Part shown: positions 52,109 to 61,132 of the stretch, piece after piece
How positions within the stretch are numbered: position 1 is the stretch's first letter
How the letters are laid out: each line of letters opens with the position of its first letter
Assembly: GCA_025362325.1 (NCBI GenBank)
Contig: JANYGO010000040.1
Span: 1 to 61,533, forward strand
Reading direction: 5' to 3'
DNA: 61,533 nt
From: Cyanobacteriota bacterium
GTDB taxonomy: Bacteria; Cyanobacteriota; Cyanobacteriia; Cyanobacteriales; Microcoleaceae
Notes under the pieces: model-generated
Database searches by the model: none
What the model was told of the DNA's origin: nothing
Seen by the model: the letters and a program-made list of their open reading frames with translations, nothing else
Translations under genes and position numbers: made by a program

Positions 52109-53401
52109 TTAGACTGTGGCTGCGGTGGAGTCAGTGGCTGCCTCTTCTTCCTCAAATTCTGCGGTTTCCTCCTCGCCGTCGAAGCCCGAGGCTTCGTCTT
52201 CGTCTTCGTAGTAGTCCCCGGCTAGTTCTTCGAGCCTGGTTGCTTCTGCTGCCAATTTGGTGTCTTCGGCGTCGCGATCGTACTTAGCAATATCTTTGAT
52301 ATCGATTTTCCAACCAGTCAGGCGGGCTGCGAGGCGGACGTTCTGACCTTCTTTGCCGATGGCGAGACTCAGTTGGTCTTCAGCGACCAAAATGTGAGCG
52401 CGCCTGCCTTCTGGGGCAACCAAACGCACTTCATCTACTCTAGCAGGACTCAGAGCGTTAGCAATATAAGTTGCGGGGTCTGGAGACCAGCGGATCACGT
52501 CTATTTTTTCGCCCCGCAATTCGTTGACGACTACCTGAATCCGCGATCCCCGCGCTCCGATGCAGGCTCCTACCGGGTCTACGTCGCGATCGAGCGTATC
52601 TACTGCTATTTTAGTCCGGGGGCCGACGTGCCGCGACGGAGGATTTGCCTCTCTAGCAACGGCGACAATCCTCACCACCCCGTCTTCTATTTCTGGTACT
52701 TCGTTAGCAAACAGGTAAACCACTAAACCTGCATCAGCTCTAGAAACAAGTAACTGCGGGCCTCTAGTAGAGCCTTCGCCTACTTTTTTGAGATAAACCT
52801 TAAATGTAGCGTTAGCCCGGTAATTATCGTTGGGCAACTGTTCGCGCTTGGGGAGTTCGGCATCTACTTCCGGCTGACCGAAGCTGCTGGTGACTGCCAA
52901 AATTACCGACTGCCTCTCAAACCTGAGAACTCTTGCTTGAAGAACGGTTTCTTCTAAATCTTTGAACTCTTCTTGAATCATTTTGCGCTGTTGGTCGCGC
53001 AGTTTTTGAGCGAGAACTTGTTTGGTCTGGATGGCAGCCATGCGACCAAATTCTTTTTGATTTGGTGTGACATCTACGAGCACGATGCTCCCAGGCTGAG
53101 CTTCCGTAGCTACTTCTTGCACTTCGGAAAGTGATATTTCGTGATCGGGATTGGTGACTTCTTCGACAATAGTTTTGTTTGCTAAAACGCGGAAACCTTC
53201 TTGTTCTGCGTCGAGTTCTACATCAAAGTTGTCGAAGTATTCTTCGCTGAAGTGGTCGAGCTTTTGGGTGCGGCGGTAGCGTTCGTATCCTTTGAGCAGG
53301 GCTTCTCGCAAGGCTGCTTGGACGGCGTGTTTGGGTAAATTTCGCTCTTTGCTAATACCTTCGACCATTTCTTTTAGTCCGGGCAGGGGAACCATTGACA
53401 T
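52109..53401 (-). CDS. nusA: Transcription termination/antitermination factor NusA
   Basis: 430 residues from the ATG at 53401, with AGGAG about nine bases upstream; the open frame begins at a GTG at 53410. Order: N-terminal RNA-polymerase-binding domain, S1 domain (about 140-210), two KH domains (VDPVGACIGARGSRIQVVVNEL, LAIGKEGQNVRLAARLTGWKIDI), then a strongly acidic tail. NusA controls pausing and termination. The acidic tail replaces the C-terminal acidic repeats of proteobacterial NusA and is usual for cyanobacteria. Confidence 0.96.
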   Translation of the reverse strand: MSMVPLPGLKEMVEGISKERNLPKHAVQAALREALLKGYERYRRTQKLDHFSEEYFDNFDVELDAEQEGFRVLANKTIVEEVTNPDHEISLSEVQEVATEAQPGSIVLVDVTPNQKEFGRMAAIQTKQVLAQKLRDQQRKMIQEEFKDLEETVLQARVLRFERQSVILAVTSSFGQPEVDAELPKREQLPNDNYRANATFKVYLKKVGEGSTRGPQLLVSRADAGLVVYLFANEVPEIEDGVVRIVAVAREANPPSRHVGPRTKIAVDTLDRDVDPVGACIGARGSRIQVVVNELRGEKIDVIRWSPDPATYIANALSPARVDEVRLVAPEGRRAHILVAEDQLSLAIGKEGQNVRLAARLTGWKIDIKDIAKYDRDAEDTKLAAEATRLEELAGDYYEDEDEASGFDGEEETAEFEEEEAATDSTAATV

Positions 53402-53719
53402 ATAAAACACTCCTTTTTTGTTGTGACAATACGTAACTGGTAATCGGGAATCGGTAATAGGTAATTGGCGAGCGGTAATTTTTGAGAAAAAGTTATGGCT
53501 GATGATTGATGAGTTACAGGGGAGGATTAGGGAATCAGGGTGCTGTCACAATTTATTTGTTGTGCCAATTCAACCCAGCAGCTAAAGATGTGATTCTTAA
53601 AAATTAACTCGCAGCGAAGCATTTCCAGCTTACTGCGAGACCATCTCAAAACTCAAATCTCTCGGGCGGACATGGGACATCGCCCCTACGACTCAAAACT
53701 CAACACTCAAAATTTCCAT
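53402..53719. other. rimP-nusA spacer without a gene
   Basis: 318 bases with GGTAATCGG/GGTAATAGG/GGTAATTGG heptamer-like units near 53440-53475 and short AACTCAAA direct repeats near 53650-53710. No gene. Confidence 0.6.
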
Positions 53720-54187
53720 TTACCTTTCCTTTCCTTCGTCTAGTTCAACTTTGGCAATTTGAGGGCGGGGAATTTTAACTTGTCGCCCTTTTTGATTGAG
53801 ATAAACCGTGGTTTCATCCCGGCTCACCAGTAGTCCTTTCCACTCTTTGATTCGCGAGTCGGGTTCGGTGGCTTTGACTGTGACGGGGAAACCTTTAAAG
53901 GTAATGAATTCTCGATCGCTACTGAGCAACCGGGATATGCCGGGACTGGAAATCTCTAGCACGTAGGCGTCGGGGATGATTTCGGATGCGTCTAACTCGG
54001 CTTCCAGGGCTGTGCTCATCCGCTGGCAGTCGGCTAAACCTGTGTCTTGCAGGACGTTGCGGATGTCTACCCGCAAGACGGGAGGATTTTGGTTGGTGTG
54101 AAACACTGCTCCCACTACTTCCAATCCCAGTGTTTCCGCAACGGGGGTAGCTAAGTCAATGATTTGTGGGATTAGGGGATGAGTCAT
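53720..54187 (-). CDS. rimP: Ribosome maturation factor RimP
   Basis: 155 residues, the normal length. RimP helps mature the 30S subunit. The N-terminal alpha-beta domain ([37 protein letters not shown]), the [14 protein letters not shown] motif and the C-terminal SH3-like domain ([22 protein letters not shown]) are clear. It heads the rimP-nusA-rnpM-infB operon. Confidence 0.96.
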   Translation of the reverse strand: MTHPLIPQIIDLATPVAETLGLEVVGAVFHTNQNPPVLRVDIRNVLQDTGLADCQRMSTALEAELDASEIIPDAYVLEISSPGISRLLSSDREFITFKGFPVTVKATEPDSRIKEWKGLLVSRDETTVYLNQKGRQVKIPRPQIAKVELDEGKER

Positions 54188-55028
54188 ATCGAATACTTAA
54201 GTTAAAACTCCTGAACTCGGACACGGGTAAGAAAAAATCAGGTGTTGAGATGGCTTTGCTTTTACCCCGCCCAAAAAAAACGGAGACAAGCCCCCGACTC
54301 CTATCGGGGAGAGCCAAAAATTTTAGACTTTTTAGAGTAAAGTTGCTGCTCCCAGATTCATCTGTGGAGTAAGTCTCAAATCTAAAATCGTTCGACGCTG
54401 GCGCGGCTCGAAGCTCGCGCTGGCCAAACGTCTCACGCCGAAGTCTAAAATCTCAAATCGACTGACCTGATTTTTGACCGCAAGATGTGAGGGTTTATAC
54501 CCTCAAATTGATGGCCCGAATGAAGAAAAAGATGTCAGATTTTCAAGCCCGAGGATGAGCTTGTGGGGTTTAAATTCTGGCTTCTACTTTCTGCGATCGC
54601 GCCGACGGATGACTTGATTGAGTCGCCCGCGGCTTTTTGTCTTCAACTTGCTGTGATGCCCGCTCGCCATTTGGCTGGGACTAATGCAACAAAAAAAGTG
54701 GGCTTGACCCACTCCTAGATGAAACAGTTTCTTCCAAGAAGTTTGAGGACTCTCTCCCATCGAAGTTGACCTCAGTTCTCAGTTTAGCTCGATCGCCCGC
54801 CCGGTGACAAACCGATCGCGCCGTTTGTATCGGAGGACAGGGGGAAAGTGGGACAGGGGGAGAGTTGACAGGTGATAACTGCTCCTAGTTGTACAAAACC
54901 AACACCTGTCAGCCTCCCCCTCCCCTTCTGGGGACTCGGACACCCGAAATAACGGAGTTATTGGCTAAAATAGGGTTAGCAATAATTTTGGTCAGCGCTG
55001 GGCGCGAATCATTCATAGGGGCAATTTG
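54188..55028. other. Long spacer upstream of rimP and tldD
   Basis: Both neighbours start outwards, so their promoters should be here. I see two hairpins: GGAGACAAGCCCCCGACTCC-type near 54280, and AGTGGG-CTTGA-CCCACT at about 54690-54706. A GAAGCTCGCGCTGG/CGCTGGCGCGGCTCG cluster lies near 54400. Plus-strand frames within it show no family resemblance. No tRNA is visible. Confidence 0.5.
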
Positions 55029-56396
55029 ATGCAAGAACAGTTGATGGAAGCGATCGCCCCTTACCGCGATCGAGTAGATTATCTAGAAGTTCGCCTCGAA
55101 CAAAGCGAGTCAACAGCGATTAGTTTTCGCGGCCCTCAGTTAGACGCAGTTAACCGCAGCTTCAGTCTCGCCGGCGGCATCCGCGCTTGCCACAAAGGCG
55201 GGTGGAGTTTTGTAACTTTTAACGGTTTAGCTGAGTTAAAAGCTCGCATTGAAGAAGCTGTCGTGCAGTCTCGTTTGGTTGGCAGCGAAAAGACTGTACT
55301 AGCAGATGTCACTCCGATTCAAGATTATGTAGCGGTGGAATTGGGCCACGATCCGCGATCGATTACTCTAGCTGAAAAGCGCAAGTTGCTCGAATCTTAC
55401 AATCAGTTGCTGTTAGATTACGACCCGCGAATTCAGACAACAATGGCGGGTTATAGCGACAGATTCGGGATTACTTATTTTGTGAATTCTCAAGGCACTT
55501 GCATTGCTCAAGAGCGTTTGGATGTGACGGGGCGCTTCGGGGCGATCGCCCGTGGTGAAGGCGGTGTCGTCCGGCAAGGGTTTGAGTCGATTCATTCGCG
55601 ATCGGATTACGATGTCTTGACAAATATTGAAGATCGTGTTAAGAGTGCGGCCGTTCGAGCTGTGGGCCAACTAGAGGCAAAATCGGTAAAAGGCGGCCAG
55701 TATCCGGTGATTTTAGACCCTTATTTGTCGGGGGTATTTATTCACGAAGCTTTCGGTCATTTGTCGGAAGCAGATGGCATTTACGAAAACCCGAAAATGC
55801 AGGAATTGCTGACCTTGGGCAAGCCTGTGGCGATCGAACAATTAAATGTAATTGACGACGCAACTCTGCCGGGATTGCCGGGAACTCTTAAATACGACGA
55901 CGAAGGCGTGCCCGCTCAGTGCAAGCATTTAATCAAAAATGGAGTTTTAGCAGCGAGAATGCACAATCGCGAGACTGCGGGCAAAATGGGCGAAGCTCCG
56001 ACGGGAAATGCTCGGGCTCTAAGCGCTACTTTTATGCCGTTGGTGCGGATGACTAATACGGCGATCGAATCTGGGGCACATTCTTTCGACGAAATGGTGG
56101 GCGACATCGAGGAAGGAGTGTATGCAGTGCGGATGTTGGGAGGACAAACCAACGGCGAAATGTTTACGTTTGCAGCGGCTGAAGGCTTCATGATTCGCAA
56201 CGGCAAATTGGCTGAACCGGTGAGTGATGTCACTTTAAGCGGCAATGTATTTCAGACTTTAAAGGATATTGAGTCGATCGGCAACGACTCGGTTTATGCC
56301 TACGGCGGTTGCGGGAAGGGCGGCCAAGGCGGTTTGCCAGTCAGCGTCGGCGGCCCCCACTTACGCATTAAAAATGTTGTAGTCGGAGGAAGATAA
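55029..56396 (+). CDS. tldD: TldD metalloprotease-family protein
   Basis: 455 residues; the ATG at 55029 begins MQEQLMEAIAPYRDRVDYLE. The TldD signature is the HExxxH site in GVFIHEAFGHLSEADGI near residue 240, which binds zinc and separates TldD from its partner PmbA/TldE. The blocks FEPFVFI-type, GVPAQCKHLIKNG, GNARALSATFMPLVRMTN and GGQTNGEMFTFAAAEGFMI also fit. TldD/E processes small peptides in other bacteria. The partner gene is not in the window. A strong terminator follows. Confidence 0.94.
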   Translation: MQEQLMEAIAPYRDRVDYLEVRLEQSESTAISFRGPQLDAVNRSFSLAGGIRACHKGGWSFVTFNGLAELKARIEEAVVQSRLVGSEKTVLADVTPIQDYVAVELGHDPRSITLAEKRKLLESYNQLLLDYDPRIQTTMAGYSDRFGITYFVNSQGTCIAQERLDVTGRFGAIARGEGGVVRQGFESIHSRSDYDVLTNIEDRVKSAAVRAVGQLEAKSVKGGQYPVILDPYLSGVFIHEAFGHLSEADGIYENPKMQELLTLGKPVAIEQLNVIDDATLPGLPGTLKYDDEGVPAQCKHLIKNGVLAARMHNRETAGKMGEAPTGNARALSATFMPLVRMTNTAIESGAHSFDEMVGDIEEGVYAVRMLGGQTNGEMFTFAAAEGFMIRNGKLAEPVSDVTLSGNVFQTLKDIESIGNDSVYAYGGCGKGGQGGLPVSVGGPHLRIKNVVVGGR

Positions 56397-56554
56397 TACT
56401 ATTTTCGATTTCAGATTGGGGATGAGTGACTCCATAACCGTTTGGAGCTTCTAAGCCAGTTGCATTCTGTTTTGAAACTGCTCTAAAAACTGTTGAGTTT
56501 TGAGTTTTGAACTCAACAGTTTTTATCCCGCGTCGGCGCACCCAAAAGTGCCAG

Positions 56555-56592
56555 AAAAAACCCCGGTTTCTTGAAGAAACCGGGGTTTTTTA
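56555..56592 (+). terminator. Rho-independent terminator after tldD
   Basis: AAAAAACCCCGGTTTCTT faces AGAAACCGGGG followed by TTTTTT. The stem is GC-rich and flanked by A and T runs, so it can act for both directions, including the small minus-strand gene at 56699. A second, weaker AT-rich repeat AGTTTTGAGTTTTGAACTCAACAG lies at 56496. The rest of 56397-56698 has no gene. Confidence 0.82.
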
Positions 56593-56698
56593 TACCAACT
56601 AAGAGGAGTGAACAATCACAAGGTAGCGGTTGCGGGAATTATGCCTTTCTCGCACAACCTTCTAAACCAAACTACGGACAAATTTTAATTGCAGCTTC

Positions 56699-56848
56699 TT
56701 AAAGCTGTTTCATTTCGTCTTCAAGCACCCGAACCAAATCTTGGTTGCCGCTGGCTCTGGCTACTTCTATGCGGTGCGTCAGTTGCTTTTGAATATTAGC
56801 ACGGTGCGTGTCAGAGATTTTTTTGACGTTTTGGCGATTTGTGTTCAT
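56699..56848 (-). CDS. Small conserved-looking protein of 49 residues
   Basis: The gene is too short for usual length limits but is well formed: ATG at 56848 with AAGGA nine bases upstream and stop TAA at 56699. The protein reads MNTNRQNVKKISDTHRANIQ..., then LTHRIEVARASGNQDLVRVL and EDEMKQL. The pattern of a basic helix with RxxxARAxG(N/D)xxLVxxLExEMxxL is one I recall from tiny cyanobacterial proteins of unknown function. A start three codons earlier (56857) lacks a spaced ribosome site. Confidence 0.72.
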   Translation of the reverse strand: MNTNRQNVKKISDTHRANIQKQLTHRIEVARASGNQDLVRVLEDEMKQL

Positions 56849-57033
56849 GGTGGACATTCCTTATATTTAATTTGGTGTATCGGCTACTTATTCAATATAG
56901 CGCGAAATTTCAAAAAGTATCGAAATTTACAAAAAATTTACATTGATTGACCGATCGCCCACAATACTGTATAATCTTGCCCATAAGTCAATAGCGATAT
57001 CTTGACAATTCCCATAATCTAAATAGTGCAATC

Positions 57034-57212
57034 TGTAGGGACACGGCATTGCCGTGTCCTTCACTTCAAAATTTATGTGGGGCGGGCATCTTGCCTGCCC
57101 AGAAGCTCATAGCTTCAAAATTTATGTGGGGCGGGCATCTTGCCTGCCCGGAAACAATGTAATTCCCCAGGACACGGCATTGCCGTGTCCCTACGCAGAT
57201 GTGCCGTGTCCT
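57034..57212. repeat. Cluster of GGACACGG and GGGCGGGC palindromes
   Basis: The palindrome GGACACGGCATTGCCGTGTCC occurs at 57039-57059 and again at about 57170-57190, with a half unit at about 57202. Between them CAAAATTTATGTGGGGCGGG-CATCTTGCCTGCCC occurs twice. The order A-B-B-A forms a large foldback. Non-coding. Confidence 0.85.
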
Positions 57213-57247
57213 ACCGTACCCAGATCTGCGACTTTTCAGAAATGGTG

Positions 57248-58417
57248 TTACATTTGTGCGATCGTCCCCAAAGCCTCTACCAACTGCTGAAGGTGTGCGA
57301 GCTCGTGAGTTGCCATCAGCGAAATCCGAATTCGACTCACGCTGACAGTCGGAGGCCGAATTGCCACAGCAAAAATACCCATCTCCTTAAGTTGACTGCT
57401 AACGGTTAAAGCTGTGGCTGCATCTTTTAACGGCAAACTAAAAATTGGGGAGAGGGAATTGCTAATTGGTAATTGCTGATTGGTAATCGCGCCATATTTG
57501 AAAGTTTCGATATTTTGCTGCAACCGAACTCGGCGCTCTGGTTCTTGCTGGACAATTCTCACAGCTTCTAAAGCCGCCGCCGTGTCAGCAGGCGTCAATG
57601 CTGTAGTATAAATCCAAGTCGCAGCTCGATTGCGGAGAAAATCAATTAAAGCAGCAGAACCGGCAACGTAGCCGCCCAAACTTCCCAAAGCTTTGCTAAG
57701 TGTGCCAACTTGAATTAGGGGCAATCCCGTACACCCGAAATGTTCTGCGCAACCGGCACCGCTAGCACCGAAAACTCCTGTAGCGTGAGCTTCATCTACT
57801 AATATCATACAATTAAATTGCTCGCCCAAAGCTAACAAATTGGGCAGCGGGCACAAGTCCCCGTCCATGCTAAAGACGCTATCGGTAATAATTAAACACT
57901 TGCGGTATTTGGCGCGATTTTGCTCTAGCTTGGCTTTTAAATCCTCAAGATGGCAATGATTGTACTCTAGCGTTGTTGCACCGCTGAGTGTGGCTCCGTT
58001 TTTTAGGCTCGAATGGTTGTACTTGTCAGATAATATCAAATCGCGCTTGCCGACAACCGATGCGATCGCCCCTAAATTTGCTAAATATCCCGAACTGAAT
58101 ACTAAAGCGTCTTCGGTTTGTTTTAAATTAGCTATAGCTTGTTCTAGCTGTCGGTGCAAATCGCGGTGTCCGCCCACCAACCTCGAACCCGTCGCACCGG
58201 TACCAAATTCCTTAGTTGCAGCTATCGCCGCTTGCATCAGTCTGTCATCGCCCGCGAGTCCCAGATAATCGTTGCTGGCAAAGTTAATCAGCCGCCGCCC
58301 TGCTAATTTTACTACAGGCCCGGGGCAGCTTTCGATCGATTGTGGCGATCGATACCAATCGGCGCGGCGAACAGTGTCCAGGGCCTTCTCTATCCAAGCG
58401 TAAGGGTCTGCGTTCAT
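57248..58417 (-). CDS. bioF: 8-amino-7-oxononanoate synthase
   Basis: 389 residues, a PLP-dependent alpha-oxoamine synthase that condenses pimeloyl thioester with alanine in biotin synthesis. Visible: [38 protein letters not shown], the cofactor Asp in [13 protein letters not shown] and the Schiff-base Lys in [18 protein letters not shown]. Other family members (KBL, ALAS) are less likely given this order and length. No other bio genes are beside it. Confidence 0.92.
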   Translation of the reverse strand: MNADPYAWIEKALDTVRRADWYRSPQSIESCPGPVVKLAGRRLINFASNDYLGLAGDDRLMQAAIAATKEFGTGATGSRLVGGHRDLHRQLEQAIANLKQTEDALVFSSGYLANLGAIASVVGKRDLILSDKYNHSSLKNGATLSGATTLEYNHCHLEDLKAKLEQNRAKYRKCLIITDSVFSMDGDLCPLPNLLALGEQFNCMILVDEAHATGVFGASGAGCAEHFGCTGLPLIQVGTLSKALGSLGGYVAGSAALIDFLRNRAATWIYTTALTPADTAAALEAVRIVQQEPERRVRLQQNIETFKYGAITNQQLPISNSLSPIFSLPLKDAATALTVSSQLKEMGIFAVAIRPPTVSVSRIRISLMATHELAHLQQLVEALGTIAQM

Positions 58418-58484
58418 ATTGTTTAGCGATCGACTAATACGTTATATTGTCTTATAACTCAGTCCCTCCCAATCACAGAAGCAT

Positions 58485-59420
58485 ATGTCACTCACTAAAA
58501 AATACAGATTAGTCACCCGCAGCGATTTTGACGGTCTTGTCTGTGCAGTTTTGCTCAAAGAACTCGATATGATTGACGAGATTAAATTCGTGCATCCTAA
58601 AGATATGCAGGATGGAAAAATCGAAATAACAAATAACGATATTAGCACCAATTTACCCTATGTCGAAGGAGTTCATCTCGCTTTCGACCACCATTACAGC
58701 GAAACTCTCAGACACGACAAAATCAAAATCAACCACATCATCGACCCCTATGCAGCTTCCGCAGCTAGGGTGCTGTACAAATATTATGGCAGCCAAGCAA
58801 AGTTTCCTGAAATTTCCGAGGCGATGATGGCGGCCGTTGACAAATCAGATTCCGCTAAATTTGCTAAAGAAGAGATTTTACATCCGGAAGAATGGGTGCT
58901 GTTAAACTTTTTAATGGACGCTAGAACAGGGTTGGGCAGATTTAAAGAATTTACGGTTTCCAACTATCAGTTAATGATGCAGTTAATCGATTACTGCAAA
59001 AATCATACTATCGATGAAATTTTGCAGCTTCCTGACGTGAAAGAAAGAGTAGACCTCTACTTCGAGCAAGCAGAAAAATTTAAAGAGCAAATACAGCGCT
59101 GCGCCAAAGTTTATGATAATTTAGTAGTCTTGGATTTGCGCAACGAAAATGTGATTTATGCGGGGAATCGCTTTATGATTTACGCTTTGTTCCCCGAGTG
59201 CAATATATCGATTCATGCACTTTGGGGACTGAAACAACAAAATACTGTTTTCGCAGTTGGTAAGTCAATCTTTAACAAAACTTCTCAAACTAATATTGGG
59301 GAGTTAATGTTAAGATATGGTGGTGGCGGGCACCAGAATGCCGGAACTTGTCAGATTGAGAATGATAAAGCTAGTAAAATTTTGAATGAGTTAATTGCCC
59401 AGATTGAGCATAATGGTTAA
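58485..59420 (+). CDS. DHH-family phosphoesterase (exopolyphosphatase-like)
   Basis: 311 residues. The DHH superfamily motifs are in order: TRSDFDGLVCAVLL near 13-26, the DHH core FDHHYSE near 69, DPYAASAARVLYKYY near 87, and the DHHA1 glycine motif LRYGGGGHQNAGTCQI near 285-300. Such enzymes cleave phosphodiester or phosphoanhydride bonds with Mn ions. The substrate, such as pAp, cyclic dinucleotide breakdown products or short polyphosphate, cannot be told from sequence. It is divergent from bioF across a short spacer. Confidence 0.87.
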   Translation: MSLTKKYRLVTRSDFDGLVCAVLLKELDMIDEIKFVHPKDMQDGKIEITNNDISTNLPYVEGVHLAFDHHYSETLRHDKIKINHIIDPYAASAARVLYKYYGSQAKFPEISEAMMAAVDKSDSAKFAKEEILHPEEWVLLNFLMDARTGLGRFKEFTVSNYQLMMQLIDYCKNHTIDEILQLPDVKERVDLYFEQAEKFKEQIQRCAKVYDNLVVLDLRNENVIYAGNRFMIYALFPECNISIHALWGLKQQNTVFAVGKSIFNKTSQTNIGELMLRYGGGGHQNAGTCQIENDKASKILNELIAQIEHNG

Positions 59421-59471
59421 ATTGGCTAGGTCTTTGTTCCACATCCCAGGACGCACACTCTGTATTTGTAG

Positions 59472-59613
59472 GGTGCGCACTGCGCACCTGAACGGGAGCA
59501 AAATAGTTAAATTGGCTGGATTTTTTCCCAGTCATAACTTAACTCAGTGATTATGTGATTTTTCAGGACTGAAGTCCTTACTACAAACCGGGGTTTTTTA
59601 GGACTTCAGTCCG
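59472..59613. repeat. Palindromic repeats after the DHH gene
   Basis: GGTGCGCA-C-TGCGCACC (59472-59488), then AGGACTGAAGTCCT (59565-59578) and GGACTTCAGTCC (59601-59612). The last two are inverted relative to each other and flank AAACCGGGGTTTTTT. Non-coding. Confidence 0.75.
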
Positions 59614-59636
59614 AACTATCGAATTGGAGTTTACCA

Positions 59637-59766
59637 GAAAGAATTGGTTTAAAGCCTCCACCCTTAAAGGCGAGAAATTAAAATCCGACTATTCATTGCT
59701 TCAATCCTCGGACTTATGATTGTCAAGTGCCCTCATCTGTCAACTCTCAACTGTCAACTGAATGAA
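59637..59766. repeat. Dispersed repeat, copy 2
   Basis: It matches 22936-23076: GAAAGAATTGGTTTAAAGCC, TTAAAGGCGAGAAATTAAA, GACTATTCATTGCTTCAATC and the end AACTGTCAACTGAATGAA. Its right end overlaps the last codons and stop of the small gene at 59754. Confidence 0.75.
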
Positions 59767-59999
59767 TCGTCAAGGTTTTGAGCTTGTGGGTTTTGGGCGT
59801 TGAGATTTTCTGCTGCACTATTGCCTTTTACTGGCGGTAAATGGTCTACCAAACCCATATCAAAAGCGACATCCGGCAAATCGGCGGCGTTATATTTTCC
59901 GGGTTCAAATAATCGCCCTGGAGTAAAACAAGGCTGCTTCAATCTTACCACTTCGGTAGGTGAAAACATTCCTCTAAACATTTTGCGTTCGAGTCCCAT
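59754..59999 (-). CDS. Small hypothetical protein downstream of a glycosyltransferase
   Basis: 81 residues. The ATG at 59999 follows the glycosyltransferase stop by 11 bases and has GGAGCGG upstream, so the two genes form an operon. The protein reads MGLERKMFRGMFSPTEVVRL near the start and PGRLFEPGKYNAADLPDVAF in the middle; the last third is Asn/Gln/Ala-rich. I recognise no family. Its last two codons and stop lie in dispersed repeat copy 2, so the original C-terminus may have been altered. Confidence 0.65.
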   Translation of the reverse strand: MGLERKMFRGMFSPTEVVRLKQPCFTPGRLFEPGKYNAADLPDVAFDMGLVDHLPPVKGNSAAENLNAQNPQAQNLDDSFS

Positions 60000-60010
60000 A
60001 ATTTCCGCTC

Positions 60011-61132
60011 CTAAAACAACTCTCGCATTAATTTTAGCAATTTTTTAGCGGCAGCTTCCCAATTAAATAAATCCGCCGTCTCTCTAGCTTTTTGAGCAAC
60101 CTGAAAGCGCATTGGGTCTTCAACAATTTTCCGCAACTGCTGGCGAACAGACTGAACATTTGGTTCTGCCCAATGTGGAGAATTTCGGATTTTTAAATAC
60201 TGAGTATCGTAACATTCTCCGACGGGAATTAGATCGTAAGCAATGGGATAGCAGTTAGCTGTGTTGGCGTACTCCGTCGGGCCGCCGTACATAGTCATAG
60301 CGACGGGTAAACCCGCAGCAAAGGCATCCAAAATTTTGATCGCAAAACCTTCGCCACGAAACGGAGCTAAAAAAGCATCTGCTGATAAGTATAAATCAGC
60401 TAGTTCTGCTTTAGTACAAAATTTAGGCCTTACCTGAACTTTTGACTTTAACTTGCCGAATTGCTTTTCGATATTTACGAGATGTTCTACTATGACATCA
60501 GGATTTTTGCCGCCATCTTTGATGATTAACTCTACGTTGGCATCGTCTTTAAACTCTTGATAAAATGCTTGAATGGCGAGATCCGTGCCAAATCTATATA
60601 AATCAAAAGAATTGGTCATGTGCAGAATATATTTGATATTTTTTGGGGTTTTGTGCGGTTTGGGAGAATATAGTTGCGAGATTAAAGGATTGAAACCTAG
60701 AGGTATGACTGAGACTTTTTGGTTGGGACAGCCAGCTTTGATTAAAACGTTTTTAGAATATTCGCTTACGGCTAGAATGTGGGATGAATTGTTAACGGCA
60801 TCGTAAATCCAGTAATCATAATCATCATCGTTTTTGGCGAATTCGTAATTAATTGCAAAAAATTCTACGTTGAGATGTCCGTTGAGTTCTTTTAAAAAGT
60901 AAGGTTTCCAGTAATGAGACCATTTGATCTGAAATAAATCTGATGGGGCGGTGTTCATCCACTTCTCTAGCAGGTGGTTTTCCTCGGGTGTGGAATTGCG
61001 GGTGACGTGAGAGGCGATTGTTGAAGGTTCGACAGAAATAGGAATTCCCATTTTGTCTAATGTTGTCGCCAGCGATAGGGTAATGTCGGCGAAGGAATTA
61101 AAGTGTTGAAAGCCGACGTTAAAGTGAACCAT
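60011..61132 (-). CDS. Glycosyltransferase family 4-like protein
   Basis: 373 residues with a GT-B layout. The second domain shows the GT4 pattern: KYILHMTNSFDLYRFGTDLAI, RPKFCTKAELADLYLSADAF and the donor site APFRGEGFAIKILDAFAAGLP, followed by GGPTEYA. The first domain begins MVHFNVGFQHFNSFADITLSL. It is not closely similar to the duplicated pair at 42028 and 45170. Acceptor and sugar are unknown. It is followed by the small gene at 59754. Confidence 0.87.
   Translation of the reverse strand: MVHFNVGFQHFNSFADITLSLATTLDKMGIPISVEPSTIASHVTRNSTPEENHLLEKWMNTAPSDLFQIKWSHYWKPYFLKELNGHLNVEFFAINYEFAKNDDDYDYWIYDAVNNSSHILAVSEYSKNVLIKAGCPNQKVSVIPLGFNPLISQLYSPKPHKTPKNIKYILHMTNSFDLYRFGTDLAIQAFYQEFKDDANVELIIKDGGKNPDVIVEHLVNIEKQFGKLKSKVQVRPKFCTKAELADLYLSADAFLAPFRGEGFAIKILDAFAAGLPVAMTMYGGPTEYANTANCYPIAYDLIPVGECYDTQYLKIRNSPHWAEPNVQSVRQQLRKIVEDPMRFQVAQKARETADLFNWEAAAKKLLKLMRELF

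Noticed and set aside
54188..55028. A tRNA upstream of rimP, as found in some bacteria.
   Set aside because: I looked for T-loop and anticodon-arm patterns and saw none.
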